Program-made: the position numbers and the translations under genes
The notes under the pieces: generated by a model
The model's input: only the letters and a program-made list of their open reading frames with translations
Databases searched by the model: none
What the model was told of the DNA's origin: nothing
Origin: an uncultured bacterium
Lineage (GTDB): Bacteria; Hydrogenedentota; Hydrogenedentia; Hydrogenedentales; Hydrogenedentaceae
Reading direction: 5' to 3'
NCBI GenBank assembly: GCA_938014335.1
Contig: CALLRP010000027.1
Coordinates: forward strand, 1-64,000
DNA: 64,000 bases
Shown here: positions 33,957 to 42,813 of the stretch, one piece after another
How positions within the stretch are numbered: the first letter of the stretch is position 1
Layout of the letters: every line of letters starts with the position of its first letter

Positions 33957-36900
33957 TTATTGGATAGAACAAAAACCATCTTCGGTATCTGTGCAAGAAG
34001 TGTATCCGCCTATATTAAACAGTTGAATAAGTCGTAAAAGTTCATGAAAAGTAATAGACCAATAGGGGAGAGAGTAATCCGAACTATGACGGTCGCAGTT
34101 CGTGTCACCGACACCCAAGCTAAAACCATCTTCACCATTTTTATCGCAATGATAACTGCCAAAATTAAAAATTTGAATAACTCTCAACACTTCAACAAGC
34201 GAAAAAGAGTAGTCTTTGTTTGTATCAGCGGAATGAAAAATAGGACTTCCCCCCCCTTCTTGAGAACCTTCTTCTGGACATGCATATGTATTAAATAGTA
34301 GTTTCCATGATTCAAGATAGCCCCTACCACCTATTTGATTATCTACAATTCTTAACAACCATGTGCCTTGCAAACTTTCTCCCTTCAGGACACTCAGATT
34401 ACCAATGGGTTTATAATTGCCTGTAAATGGACTTACACCTTCCATGATACTCATTTCTGCATTATCGTCAAAATATGTATTTACCAAAGCATTTCCTCCC
34501 TGTGAAGGATAAATGATAAGAAACATCTCAGTCCCTTGAGGAGAAACCAATTGAATTAGGATTTGCCTCAAATCATCATGTGTTAAAGATATGTTAACAA
34601 TCACATCATTTATAGAACCTTCATTGGGAACATTAATATAGTATAGATTTTGAGCCATATCTTTTAGGAGACTATGTGTTTCTGTTCCATTCACCTCAAA
34701 TCCGCAGGGATAAAAAGCCCCCTCTCCTTCTTCATTCCCTTCAATAATCCCCTCACCTTCAAATATTCCCTCAGGAGGACCTTCAATTTGTCCTTCAATT
34801 GCTCCTTCTAAAAAACCTTCTGCTATACCTTCACTTATTCCCTCAAAAATACCTTCTGTGATTCCTTCATTAATCCCTTCTACAAAGCCTTCCGATACTG
34901 TAATCAAAGATAACTTAAATGGGGAAGAGATGACCGTCCCTAATGTATCACTTACCCTACAACGATAAAACCCTGCAGATGTAGTTTTTATATTTCTTAA
35001 TGTCAACATAGGACTATTTGAATAAAGTATTGGAACATATTCTTCTCCGTCAATACTCTTAAATTGCCATTGATAATTGACTGTTCCTATATAACCTGAA
35101 ATGCCAACAGTAAAAGTGGTGGTACTTCCTTCTGTTACTGTTCGTTCGATAGGGGGAACCAACCATACTCTTAAACCTTCCCCTTCATAAGCTCCTTCCG
35201 TTGTCCCTTCAACAACTCCTTCCATTTGCCCTTCTCCCTCTTGTACAGGTGAAGATATATCTATACATGCCAGAAAACCGTCCTGTGTCCCACCACCAAA
35301 ACTCGTTTGAAAAGTTCCTGATGTGATAGGTAATAAACTCGATGCGGTTTCTCCAACCATATAGAGTACATTTGAACTGGAAATGTAAATAGATCGGGCT
35401 TTTTCTTCGCCTTTACCTCCATAGAAGGTACTATATTGGAGGGTGTTTCCATTTGGATTTAAACATGCAAAAAAGGCATCCTGATTACCACCATAAGCAG
35501 GTTGTAGTGTCCCCGGTATGACAGGAAAATCTCCAGAATACGTATAACCTACAACATATATACGAGATAAAGAATCGAGTGCTATATCCAATCCCACTTC
35601 CGTTTTACTTCCCCCTAAATATGTACTAAAAATTATTTGACTTAAATCAGGAGAAAATTTGGTTATAAAAGCATCCCTTTCCCCTCCTCCGTATCCAACC
35701 TGAAATGAAGAAATAGTTACAGGGAAATTATTAGAAGAGGTTTCTCCAGTAATATATAAATTCCCATAATTATCACAAGTTAATGACTGGCAGAGATCCG
35801 TAAGACTTCCCCCTAAATAAGAAGAAGATAGGACAGAAGCATCGTTTGAAGAGAGCCTCATAATAAAGGAGTCATAATTTCCACCTCTGTATGATGTCTG
35901 AAATGAACCTTGTGTTGTTGGAAAATTTACCGAGGATGTGTACCCTCCTACAATTATTTCATTTTCAAAATTTTTTATTGTTTTACAAATATCGACGCCA
36001 CTTGTCCCTATAAATCCACTCCAAACACATTCAAATGTCGGTTGAAATTTAATCATAAACCCATCCAGTCCACCTCCACTGAATATTGAATTTAAAAAAG
36101 AATTTCCCTGTACTGGAAAATCAGTAGACTGTGTCCATCCTGTGAAAACTATATTATGGTCAGGTAAAAATGTAAAGTCCATAATACTTTCATCATAACT
36201 CCCCCCTAAATATGAACTGTAAAGTAGTGCAGTTCCATTGGAGTTAATTTTTGAAAAAAATGCATCACGGTTCCCTAATTTTATAGATTGAAAAGCATTC
36301 ATTGTTATAGGAAAATCAGGAGATGAAGTAATTCCTGCTAAATATATATTTCTTTGTTCATCTATTTCTAGAGATGTTGGACTATCATCGCCTGTTCCTC
36401 CTAAAAAGGTAGAAAAAATAAGAGTATTAGCAAGGGAATTAAGCTTTGTTATAAAAATGTCTCCTGTTATATCCCCACCCATGTAGTTAGGTTGTAAAGA
36501 ACCACTATTCGTTGGAAAGTTGACTGATTTTGTTTCTCCTACTAAATAAATGTTCCCTGCATTATCTGTTTTTACATCAATAATTCGGTCTGTATTGTTT
36601 CCGCCTAAATATGTTCCTGATAACAAGGTAGGATCAATAAGTAAAGTATGGGCAGGGTTGTAAGAAGACTTGGGGATATTAAATTTAACACCCTCTTTAT
36701 AATATAAGTGTATTGGGATTTTATGAGATATCCCTTCGATCCATTGGTAGGCACATGGAGCGTGAAAATATAAAATGGTGTTATCTCGTGAAATACGAAT
36801 TATATTGTTTTCTATCTCGGGAATAACAGATGTCCACTTTTGATTGACTGTATCTAACCTTTCAAAATTAAATGAAATCATTTCAGGTTCTGCTTGTGGA

Positions 36901-37322
36901 TAAACGATAAAATCGAACTTAAATTTATATTCCTTTTCATACAGATAGAGATCAATGCCGGGATATATATCCCGATAGAGGACTGCTTTATAATGGGGAA
37001 TTATTTGAGGGGAAGGATTTTTGCCTCTAAGGTAAATAGAACGGGAGGGGAGAGGGATACTTCCTGTTATAGACAGGGGATGACTTTTAGAGAAAATAAC
37101 TCGATAATATTCATGTGTATTATGCATAAAAAAAACAAGAGCGTTTTCATAACATCCTAAAGATATAGAGTCTCCTTTTGAGAAATAATGTATATCTGAA
37201 ATCAAATGATTTTGATTAGGTTGAAAATATAAGGGTAAATTATGAATATCTTTTCCAAAAGAGTAAAATTGTATAGTAAATATTCCTATAAAAAGAACAA
37301 ATATCAATCTGAAATTCTGCAT
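33957..37322 (-). CDS. Large secreted SBBP beta-propeller protein with Ig-like, P and dockerin-like domains
   Basis: 1121 residues with a signal peptide. Order: N-terminal SBBP-associated domain (about 25-235), at least eight SBBP repeats (about 235-690, each with FPT/FPV...F, GG.DAF and STYLGG), an EG linker (about 692-715), an Ig-like domain (about 718-805), a long EG linker of about 55 residues (about 808-865), a proprotein-convertase P domain (about 868-1015) and a C-terminal dockerin-like pair (about 1030-1121) with EF-hand DTNKDYSFSLVE and two LLRLIQ/VLRVIQ helices. Likely a surface or extracellular scaffold; no catalytic domain seen. It overlaps the upstream SUMF1 gene by 19 bp. Confidence 0.9.
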   Translation of the reverse strand: MQNFRLIFVLFIGIFTIQFYSFGKDIHNLPLYFQPNQNHLISDIHYFSKGDSISLGCYENALVFFMHNTHEYYRVIFSKSHPLSITGSIPLPSRSIYLRGKNPSPQIIPHYKAVLYRDIYPGIDLYLYEKEYKFKFDFIVYPQAEPEMISFNFERLDTVNQKWTSVIPEIENNIIRISRDNTILYFHAPCAYQWIEGISHKIPIHLYYKEGVKFNIPKSSYNPAHTLLIDPTLLSGTYLGGNNTDRIIDVKTDNAGNIYLVGETKSVNFPTNSGSLQPNYMGGDITGDIFITKLNSLANTLIFSTFLGGTGDDSPTSLEIDEQRNIYLAGITSSPDFPITMNAFQSIKLGNRDAFFSKINSNGTALLYSSYLGGSYDESIMDFTFLPDHNIVFTGWTQSTDFPVQGNSFLNSIFSGGGLDGFMIKFQPTFECVWSGFIGTSGVDICKTIKNFENEIIVGGYTSSVNFPTTQGSFQTSYRGGNYDSFIMRLSSNDASVLSSSYLGGSLTDLCQSLTCDNYGNLYITGETSSNNFPVTISSFQVGYGGGERDAFITKFSPDLSQIIFSTYLGGSKTEVGLDIALDSLSRIYVVGYTYSGDFPVIPGTLQPAYGGNQDAFFACLNPNGNTLQYSTFYGGKGEEKARSIYISSSNVLYMVGETASSLLPITSGTFQTSFGGGTQDGFLACIDISSPVQEGEGQMEGVVEGTTEGAYEGEGLRVWLVPPIERTVTEGSTTTFTVGISGYIGTVNYQWQFKSIDGEEYVPILYSNSPMLTLRNIKTTSAGFYRCRVSDTLGTVISSPFKLSLITVSEGFVEGINEGITEGIFEGISEGIAEGFLEGAIEGQIEGPPEGIFEGEGIIEGNEEGEGAFYPCGFEVNGTETHSLLKDMAQNLYYINVPNEGSINDVIVNISLTHDDLRQILIQLVSPQGTEMFLIIYPSQGGNALVNTYFDDNAEMSIMEGVSPFTGNYKPIGNLSVLKGESLQGTWLLRIVDNQIGGRGYLESWKLLFNTYACPEEGSQEGGGSPIFHSADTNKDYSFSLVEVLRVIQIFNFGSYHCDKNGEDGFSLGVGDTNCDRHSSDYSLPYWSITFHELLRLIQLFNIGGYTSCTDTEDGFCSIQ

Positions 37323-38404
37323 ATTCGAAATCCCTGATCAGGCATTGTTAAATCGGGGGCATTCCATGAGCGAAAAGCAGATCTGCAACGGGCAGAAGTC
37401 CGCAAACATGTGCCCCCTCGTAATACTTTATATCTTCCTTCTGCAGGACCTACAGGGTCAAAAACAGGGGAGTATTGGTAATATTCTGAAGCATACCAAT
37501 CCTGACACCATTCCCATACATTTCCATGCATATCATATAACCCCCATGCATTAGGTTGTTTTTGTTTTACCGGTTGTGTTTGATAACCACTATTATAGAT
37601 ATGCCATCCATAATTATCTAATTTTTTATCATCATCTCCGAAACAAAACTCATAGATTGAACCAGCCCGACACGCATATTCCCATTCTGCTTCTGTAGGT
37701 AAGCGGAAAGTCCCCTTGCCTAATTTATTTATTTTTTCTATAAATCTTTGGCAATCCTCCCATGAGAGATTCTCGACAGGGAGCGTATCCCCTTTATTAT
37801 TAGACGGATTATATCCCATTATGTTTATCCATTGCTTTTGTGTAATTTCTGTTTGACTCATCCAGAAACCTCTGGAAATGGTTACCAAATGTTGTGGATA
37901 TTCGGATGAATATAAAGACGGGCTTCCACCATATATTTCAGCTAATTCCGCTGGAGATTTTGTTGTTCCCATGTAAAAAGAACCCGAAGGAATCCAGACA
38001 AATATGATGCCTAAAAAAACTTGTTGTGTTCCAGGAGCAGGGTCATTTGTATTGGCAGGTTTGAAACCATCTTCAGTAGTTGGGTCTGAAGAATAGGAAT
38101 CTGATTTATAAAATTGTACCAATCTTAGCACTTCTAGAAAAGAAATTACCCAATCCTGAGGGTTATAATCTGATTTGTGAGGGAAACAATTGGTATCACC
38201 ACTTCCAAGAGCATATCCATCTTCGGAAAGGTTATCACAATGGTAGGAGCCGTAATTATAAATTTGAATTAAACGAAGTAATTCAGGTAATTGAATTACA
38301 AAATAAGGTTCTAAAAAATCTGCGGAGTGATATTGGGCTTGTATTAATGGACAAATAGAAAAGAATAAAATAAAAAATAAGAAATAATATTTTTGTTGGG
38401 ACAT
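37304..38404 (-). CDS. Secreted SUMF1/FGE-type domain protein with N-terminal dockerin-like repeat
   Basis: About 366 residues. I start at the ATG ending at 38404, which gives a clean signal peptide (YYFLFFILFFSICPLIQAQ); the longer TTG-initiated frame would start inside a terminator hairpin. Residues about 24-105 are two dockerin-like units (ELLRLIQIYNYGSYHC, then FLEVLRLVQFY). The formylglycine-generating-enzyme fold follows: GSFYMGTT, PQHLVTISRGFWMSQTEITQKQW, NPSNNKGDTLPVENLSWEDC, FRLPTEAEWEYACRAG, DMHGNVWEWCQDWY, and KVLRGGTCLRTSARCRSAFR. One of the two FGE active-site Cys is not at its normal place, so a non-FGE role is likely. Confidence 0.87.
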   Translation of the reverse strand: MSQQKYYFLFFILFFSICPLIQAQYHSADFLEPYFVIQLPELLRLIQIYNYGSYHCDNLSEDGYALGSGDTNCFPHKSDYNPQDWVISFLEVLRLVQFYKSDSYSSDPTTEDGFKPANTNDPAPGTQQVFLGIIFVWIPSGSFYMGTTKSPAELAEIYGGSPSLYSSEYPQHLVTISRGFWMSQTEITQKQWINIMGYNPSNNKGDTLPVENLSWEDCQRFIEKINKLGKGTFRLPTEAEWEYACRAGSIYEFCFGDDDKKLDNYGWHIYNSGYQTQPVKQKQPNAWGLYDMHGNVWEWCQDWYASEYYQYSPVFDPVGPAEGRYKVLRGGTCLRTSARCRSAFRSWNAPDLTMPDQGFRICRISD

Positions 38405-38432
38405 AGACTTAACTGATAATCTACTCCATAAT

Positions 38433-38474
38433 AAAAAAATGTGACCTAAACACAAATTGTTCAAGTCACATTTT
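38433..38474 (-). terminator. Intrinsic terminator after the 386-aa lipoprotein gene
   Basis: Perfect 10 bp inverted repeat (38436-38445 and 38465-38474, arms AAAATGTGAC/GTCACATTTT) with a 19-base loop. On the minus strand the stem is followed by a T-run (A-run at 38433-38439 on the plus strand). It lies 18 bp past the lipoprotein stop and just before the SUMF1 gene, which fits a transcription end. Confidence 0.75.
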
Positions 38475-38491
38475 AGATTTTCAATTTTAGT

Positions 38492-39652
38492 TTACCACAG
38501 ATCTATAGAACCACTTGTCCATGGTAATGGGTCGGAGTAATCCTGAACACCTCTATACAAAAGTTTGCTGGGACCATTCCAATAAAAGCTCTTCCCAATA
38601 ATATTATGCCCTAATACGCTTAATCCTGCATAAGCACCAGCATCAACTCCACCAATAACCTCTATACTTGCCGGTGATGGGAATACATGTATATTAGATT
38701 TGAGATAGGGTTTTGCAAAGATTTCTGCTTCAGCAGATTCGTAAAGAGTAAGTTCAACTATTGCTTTAATATAAGCTTGAGCTGTTCCACCAATATCTAT
38801 ATTCCAGGTAAGAGGATGCCCATCAAATGTAAAGTTAAATAAATCGGCTTTTGAACCATCCCAGCTCCCTGAATCATATACTGCTTTCAGAGTAAAATTA
38901 TCTTTAATATCAAAACCGGATTTAATACTTGTATCACCCGTCATTTGTCCAAATAATCCAAATGGGAAGCGGAGCGTTACTCGGCCATAAATTGGAACAG
39001 GTCCTATACTTGCGGCGAATGGATGAACTATTGGAGGGATAATATCCCATTCTTGAGAAATGGGTGTTGAGTTATCTAATGCGACTTTAACACTTAAAGT
39101 AAGGGTTATAGTTCCCGTAGTTGTTAAATCAAATTTTCTTAATTGAAATGCTTTGTAATCTGCCACGATAGCGACCTGAGGAGTACAATCTAAAATACCC
39201 TTATCTACGGTTATCCGTATTCCATTCCCTTTATATATTTCTTTGCCACTGAAATCTACTATAGTTGCTTTTGCATCTTTGGGTAATGCACCTGCTTTGA
39301 TATAATCATTTACATCAAACTTGACGCTTGTCATTAACATACCTTCTTGAATAGCATCTTCTAAAGAAGCAGGTTCGGTTACTGCAACTACTTCGGTCCC
39401 TTTTTGTCCTACCGCCGTAACCTTGCGTAAATAACCTGTATCTCCGTACTGCCCAATAATGATATCTCCTGTGGTAATGGGAACTGCCCCTTGTGAATGG
39501 AGTACCACTTGTCCAGGTGAAACATTAGAAACAGTTACGCCAGGCAACTGGTCTACGACTACAACTCCATCTTTTATGACACCATTATTTGGACAGCCCA
39601 GGATAAGGGTTGTAATGATGAGTGTCACAGCCAGCAAACATATTCTTTTCAT
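38492..39652 (-). CDS. Putative lipoprotein, 386 aa, beta-rich
   Basis: Not recognised as a family. The signal ends in a lipobox LILGC (Cys at about residue 20). The N-terminal third resembles small beta domains with PGVTVSNVSPGQVVLHSQGAVPITTGDII; the middle has NDYIKAGALPKDAKATIVDFSG and the C-terminal half is beta-rich with Trp and Tyr at its end (WNGPSKLLYRGVQDYSDPLPW). An outer-membrane or surface location is inferred. RBS GGGTGG. It has its own promoter and terminator, so it is a monocistron. Confidence 0.75.
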   Translation of the reverse strand: MKRICLLAVTLIITTLILGCPNNGVIKDGVVVVDQLPGVTVSNVSPGQVVLHSQGAVPITTGDIIIGQYGDTGYLRKVTAVGQKGTEVVAVTEPASLEDAIQEGMLMTSVKFDVNDYIKAGALPKDAKATIVDFSGKEIYKGNGIRITVDKGILDCTPQVAIVADYKAFQLRKFDLTTTGTITLTLSVKVALDNSTPISQEWDIIPPIVHPFAASIGPVPIYGRVTLRFPFGLFGQMTGDTSIKSGFDIKDNFTLKAVYDSGSWDGSKADLFNFTFDGHPLTWNIDIGGTAQAYIKAIVELTLYESAEAEIFAKPYLKSNIHVFPSPASIEVIGGVDAGAYAGLSVLGHNIIGKSFYWNGPSKLLYRGVQDYSDPLPWTSGSIDLW

Positions 39653-39700
39653 AATACCACCCTTCTTTTTAGTTTATATTTCACTAAAAACTATAAATAT

Positions 39701-39729
39701 AATATACACCAATAAATATTAAAAGTCAA
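39701..39729 (-). promoter_or_regulatory. Sigma70-type promoter of the 386-aa lipoprotein gene
   Basis: On the minus strand, TTGACT (39724-39729) then a 17-base spacer then TATATT (39701-39706). The -35 overlaps the rpe stop codon (39726-39728). About 45 bases of leader would follow to the ATG at 39652. Confidence 0.6.
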
Positions 39730-40391
39730 ATAAAATTTATACTTTCTTTTAATTTTTTTATGGATGCTTTATATGATGAATTATTAAACACATAAGAACC
39801 TGCTACTAAAATATTCGCACCTGCTTTTATGACTTCAGGTGCGGTCCTTTCATCAATTCCACCATCCACTTCTAAATCACGGTCTCCTATCATGGCACGA
39901 ATTGCTTTAATTTTCCGAAGCATATCCGGAATGAATTTTTGACCTCCGAAACCGGGATTAACAGTCATTACAAGCACCATATCTATATCTTCAACCAGAA
40001 ACTCAATACGACTTTCTGGTGTAGATGGGTTCAAAACAACCCCTGCTTTACAACCCATATCTTTAATATGTTGTATCAGCCTATGGGGATGATTTGTTGC
40101 CTCTACATGGATAGTTATAATATCGGCCCCTGCATCTGCAAAAGAATCTACATATTCTTCTGGATTATCTATCATGAGATGGACATCCATAGGCACAGAA
40201 CAGTGTCGGCGTAATGATGCAATAATAGGAGGTCCTATTGTTATATTAGGAACAAAATGTCCATCCATGACATCAATATGAATGTAATCCGCTCCGGATT
40301 CAATCAGTTGTGTAATCTCTTCACCCATTTTGCTAAAATCACACGATAAAATTGAGGGTGCAATTTTGATATTTTTGTCTTTGCCTATCAT
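39726..40391 (-). CDS. rpe: Ribulose-phosphate 3-epimerase
   Basis: Pentose-phosphate enzyme interconverting ribulose 5-phosphate and xylulose 5-phosphate. 221-residue TIM barrel with [93 protein letters not shown] and [29 protein letters not shown]. All metal and catalytic Asp/His residues are present. It ends the ybaB-fmt-rsmB-PASTA-rpe operon; the gap to the PASTA gene is 50 bp. Confidence 0.97.
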   Translation of the reverse strand: MIGKDKNIKIAPSILSCDFSKMGEEITQLIESGADYIHIDVMDGHFVPNITIGPPIIASLRRHCSVPMDVHLMIDNPEEYVDSFADAGADIITIHVEATNHPHRLIQHIKDMGCKAGVVLNPSTPESRIEFLVEDIDMVLVMTVNPGFGGQKFIPDMLRKIKAIRAMIGDRDLEVDGGIDERTAPEVIKAGANILVAGSYVFNNSSYKASIKKLKESINFI

Positions 40392-40441
40392 CTTATTTTA
40401 ACTCCCTATAATTAAAAACGATATATTATAATACTTCATTT

Positions 40442-41566
40442 TCAAGGCTGTAGTAACCGCGGAGGATTTCCCCCTTCTAACTCAAAGGAAGCCATTTTAA
40501 TCTCATCTACAATAATTTCTACGGTTGCCTTGCTTATATAAGTTACCTTTATATTTAATGGGGTCCCTCGTACATATCGTATTTGTGAGAGGGTATCATA
40601 TAAACGGGGTTTTTGCCATAGAATTTCACGATTCCCATGACGGTCTATGAGTTCTACACGTACCTCTTTAGTAGCCCAATCATCATTCATAGTGTAGGTG
40701 ACTTCTGTTTGATACCGTGCATCGGGTAGAGGAGAAGTCCCTGTAGATTTAATAGTATAAACAACCATTTGCCCCCGGGTTATTGGGGTATCCGGTGGTG
40801 GGTCTTGTTCTAAAACTACATTTTCGGGAGAATCGGGTGCATCTATAACATTAGGAACTAATTTAACATCATAGGTCTTTAAAAGAGATTCTACTTCTTG
40901 GATGCTTTTACCTATTATATTTGGCATTATAATCGTTTCTGTTTGGGTCCCTGCACTTACAAGTAAGTTAATAAGTGTACCTTGATTGGCTTCTGTATCA
41001 GGAGGGGGGTCCTGGGATATAACCGTTTCAGGTGGCTCTTCACGATTAATACGAGCAATATTACCTAATTTAAATCTACTGCTATACTCAATAATTTTTT
41101 GAGCCTCTTCGAGTTTTTTACCTCTCAAATCGGGTACTTTTTCGTTTGGGGGACCTGCACTTACCACAGGAAACACTTTCCTCCCTAAACGTACCACCTT
41201 ACCCGCCTCGGGTTTTTGACTGATTACATAGTATTTAGGAATAGTATTATGTGTAACTGGGATGTAGGGACCTAATTCAAGCCCTGCTTCGAAAAGTTTC
41301 TTTGATGCTTCCATAACAGGTATATCTGTAATTTTGGGAACAATAATATATTTTCCACCACTTAATGCTTGCGTGTAAATATAATATCCAGACCCAGCCA
41401 TGACGGCTATAAAAACAAGTAAAGCTAAAGACCATTGAATTAACCACAGAATAAGATTAAAGAAAAATAGAACTGTGTTAACTATGGCTTTTGAAATACC
41501 GTCAAGAAGAAGCCGTCCCAGAGATTTTTTGGAATTGTCTGATACTGTCCTGTCTGAATTGTCCAC
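40442..41566 (-). CDS. PASTA-domain membrane protein (374 aa)
   Basis: One N-terminal membrane helix (about residues 33-58), then three PASTA domains (about 68-135, 136-205, 206-275; each with a VP(D/K)hxGK-like start and VhxQxPxxGxxV-like end), then an approximately 95-residue C-terminal beta domain with DWATKEVRVELIDRHGNREILWQ. The start is the GTG at 41564-41566, so it overlaps rsmB by 85 bp; a shorter start at about codon 16 cannot be excluded. There is no kinase domain, unlike PASTA kinases. In many bacteria a stand-alone PASTA gene follows fmt/rsmB; function probably envelope related. Confidence 0.85.
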   Translation of the reverse strand: MDNSDRTVSDNSKKSLGRLLLDGISKAIVNTVLFFFNLILWLIQWSLALLVFIAVMAGSGYYIYTQALSGGKYIIVPKITDIPVMEASKKLFEAGLELGPYIPVTHNTIPKYYVISQKPEAGKVVRLGRKVFPVVSAGPPNEKVPDLRGKKLEEAQKIIEYSSRFKLGNIARINREEPPETVISQDPPPDTEANQGTLINLLVSAGTQTETIIMPNIIGKSIQEVESLLKTYDVKLVPNVIDAPDSPENVVLEQDPPPDTPITRGQMVVYTIKSTGTSPLPDARYQTEVTYTMNDDWATKEVRVELIDRHGNREILWQKPRLYDTLSQIRYVRGTPLNIKVTYISKATVEIIVDEIKMASFELEGGNPPRLLQP

Positions 41567-42813
41567 GGGTCGAGTAACTCCGGTGCTTTTATTGGAATTA
41601 GTTTTTTCTCATTGATAAACTCATTTGCTACATCAATAGTTTCATCTTTGGTAAAAGTACATACAGAATATACAATAATACCACCTTTTTTGCATACTCT
41701 ACACGCCTCTTCAAGTATTGCTTTTTGTAATTTTGATAATCGTTGTAAGGCTTCCCGTTGAATGTTATATTTAATGTCAGGGTTTCTTCTTAAAGTTCCC
41801 AATCCAGAGCAGGGAGCATCTAATAAAATTCTGTCAAAAGTTTCATCCGGGAAAGGTAAATAGGTCCCACTTGAACAAATAGGAAAAATATTCTCACATT
41901 TAAGTCTATGTATGTTTTCATAAATGCGTTGTATTCTTCCCGGATGAATTTCCACAGAATATATTTTAGATTGATTACGAGTAAATTCTGCAATATGGGT
42001 TGTTTTGGTCCCTGGAGCCGAACAAATATCAAGAATAATCTCGTTGGGTTGTGGATTTAAAGCATGGACACTCAGCATTGATGCAGGATCTTGTATTGTA
42101 TATAGCCCTTGCTTCATTAATGGACAGTCTGTTAATAGATATGTAGAATTTAATGACAATTCTTCGGGAATAGGAGTGAGATGTTGCGCTTCAATCCCAA
42201 TTTTCTTTAATCTTTTTTCTAATTCTTCTCGACTAATTTTTGTTAAATTTGTCCTAATAGAAAGAAAAGGGATTTCGGATACAGACAAAGCAAAGTTTTC
42301 AAGTTGATTTTCACCAAATCTTTGAGAAAATTCTTGAAGAATCCATTTCGGTATAGAATAACGGATAGATAAATAATCGAATATATTTTCATCTTTAGGT
42401 GGTAATTGAATATCTTCAAATTTTTCGGGTAGTTTACGAAGAACAGCATTTACCATACGAGCTAATCCCACATGCCCAAATATTCTTGCGAGGTCCACAG
42501 ATGTATGTACAGCGGCTGGAGTAGTAACAATATCACAAAAATAAATCTGAAAAATGGCAATTCTTAAGATATAAAGGATAGGGAGTGGAAGTGATTCCAA
42601 AGAATTATTAAAATATTTAGAGATAATATAGTCGAGTAAATCAAGGTTACGAATGGTTCCATAAACAAGATGGGAAAAAAATCGGCGCCCTCTTGTGCTA
42701 TAAGCTTTTCTTTTTAGCGTTCTAGAAATACACTCATCTATGGGTAATTTGCCATTTTCCCATCGTAATAAAGTATTAATAACTGCAGCACGAACGATAT
42801 CTACACTAGCCAT
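41482..42813 (-). CDS. rsmB: 16S rRNA (cytosine967-C5)-methyltransferase RsmB
   Basis: 443 residues from the ATG at 42811-42813 (a GTG nine codons upstream is also open). N-terminal NusB-like RNA-binding domain (VRAAVINTLLRWENGKLPIDE, VYGTIRNLDLLDYIIS), then the SAM methyltransferase domain: PQPNEIILDICSAPGTKTTHIAE (motif I), RILLDAPCSGLGTLRRNPDIKYN (catalytic PC motif) and IVYSVCTFTKDETIDV (second Cys). It overlaps fmt by 8 bp, and the PASTA gene starts inside its 3' end. Confidence 0.95.
   Translation of the reverse strand: MASVDIVRAAVINTLLRWENGKLPIDECISRTLKRKAYSTRGRRFFSHLVYGTIRNLDLLDYIISKYFNNSLESLPLPILYILRIAIFQIYFCDIVTTPAAVHTSVDLARIFGHVGLARMVNAVLRKLPEKFEDIQLPPKDENIFDYLSIRYSIPKWILQEFSQRFGENQLENFALSVSEIPFLSIRTNLTKISREELEKRLKKIGIEAQHLTPIPEELSLNSTYLLTDCPLMKQGLYTIQDPASMLSVHALNPQPNEIILDICSAPGTKTTHIAEFTRNQSKIYSVEIHPGRIQRIYENIHRLKCENIFPICSSGTYLPFPDETFDRILLDAPCSGLGTLRRNPDIKYNIQREALQRLSKLQKAILEEACRVCKKGGIIVYSVCTFTKDETIDVANEFINEKKLIPIKAPELLDPWTIQTGQYQTIPKNLWDGFFLTVFQKP

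Noticed and set aside
34730..34900. CRISPR-like regular repeats
   Set aside because: They are codons of a Glu-Gly linker in an open frame; unit length is about 12-15 bp with no spacers.
35260..36620. DNA direct repeats as a possible mobile or recombination array
   Set aside because: The periodicity follows the roughly 55-60-residue SBBP protein repeats, not DNA-level identity.
38405..38464. Longer SUMF1 protein starting at 38464
   Set aside because: It would begin with TTG inside the terminator hairpin and destroy the signal-peptide arrangement.
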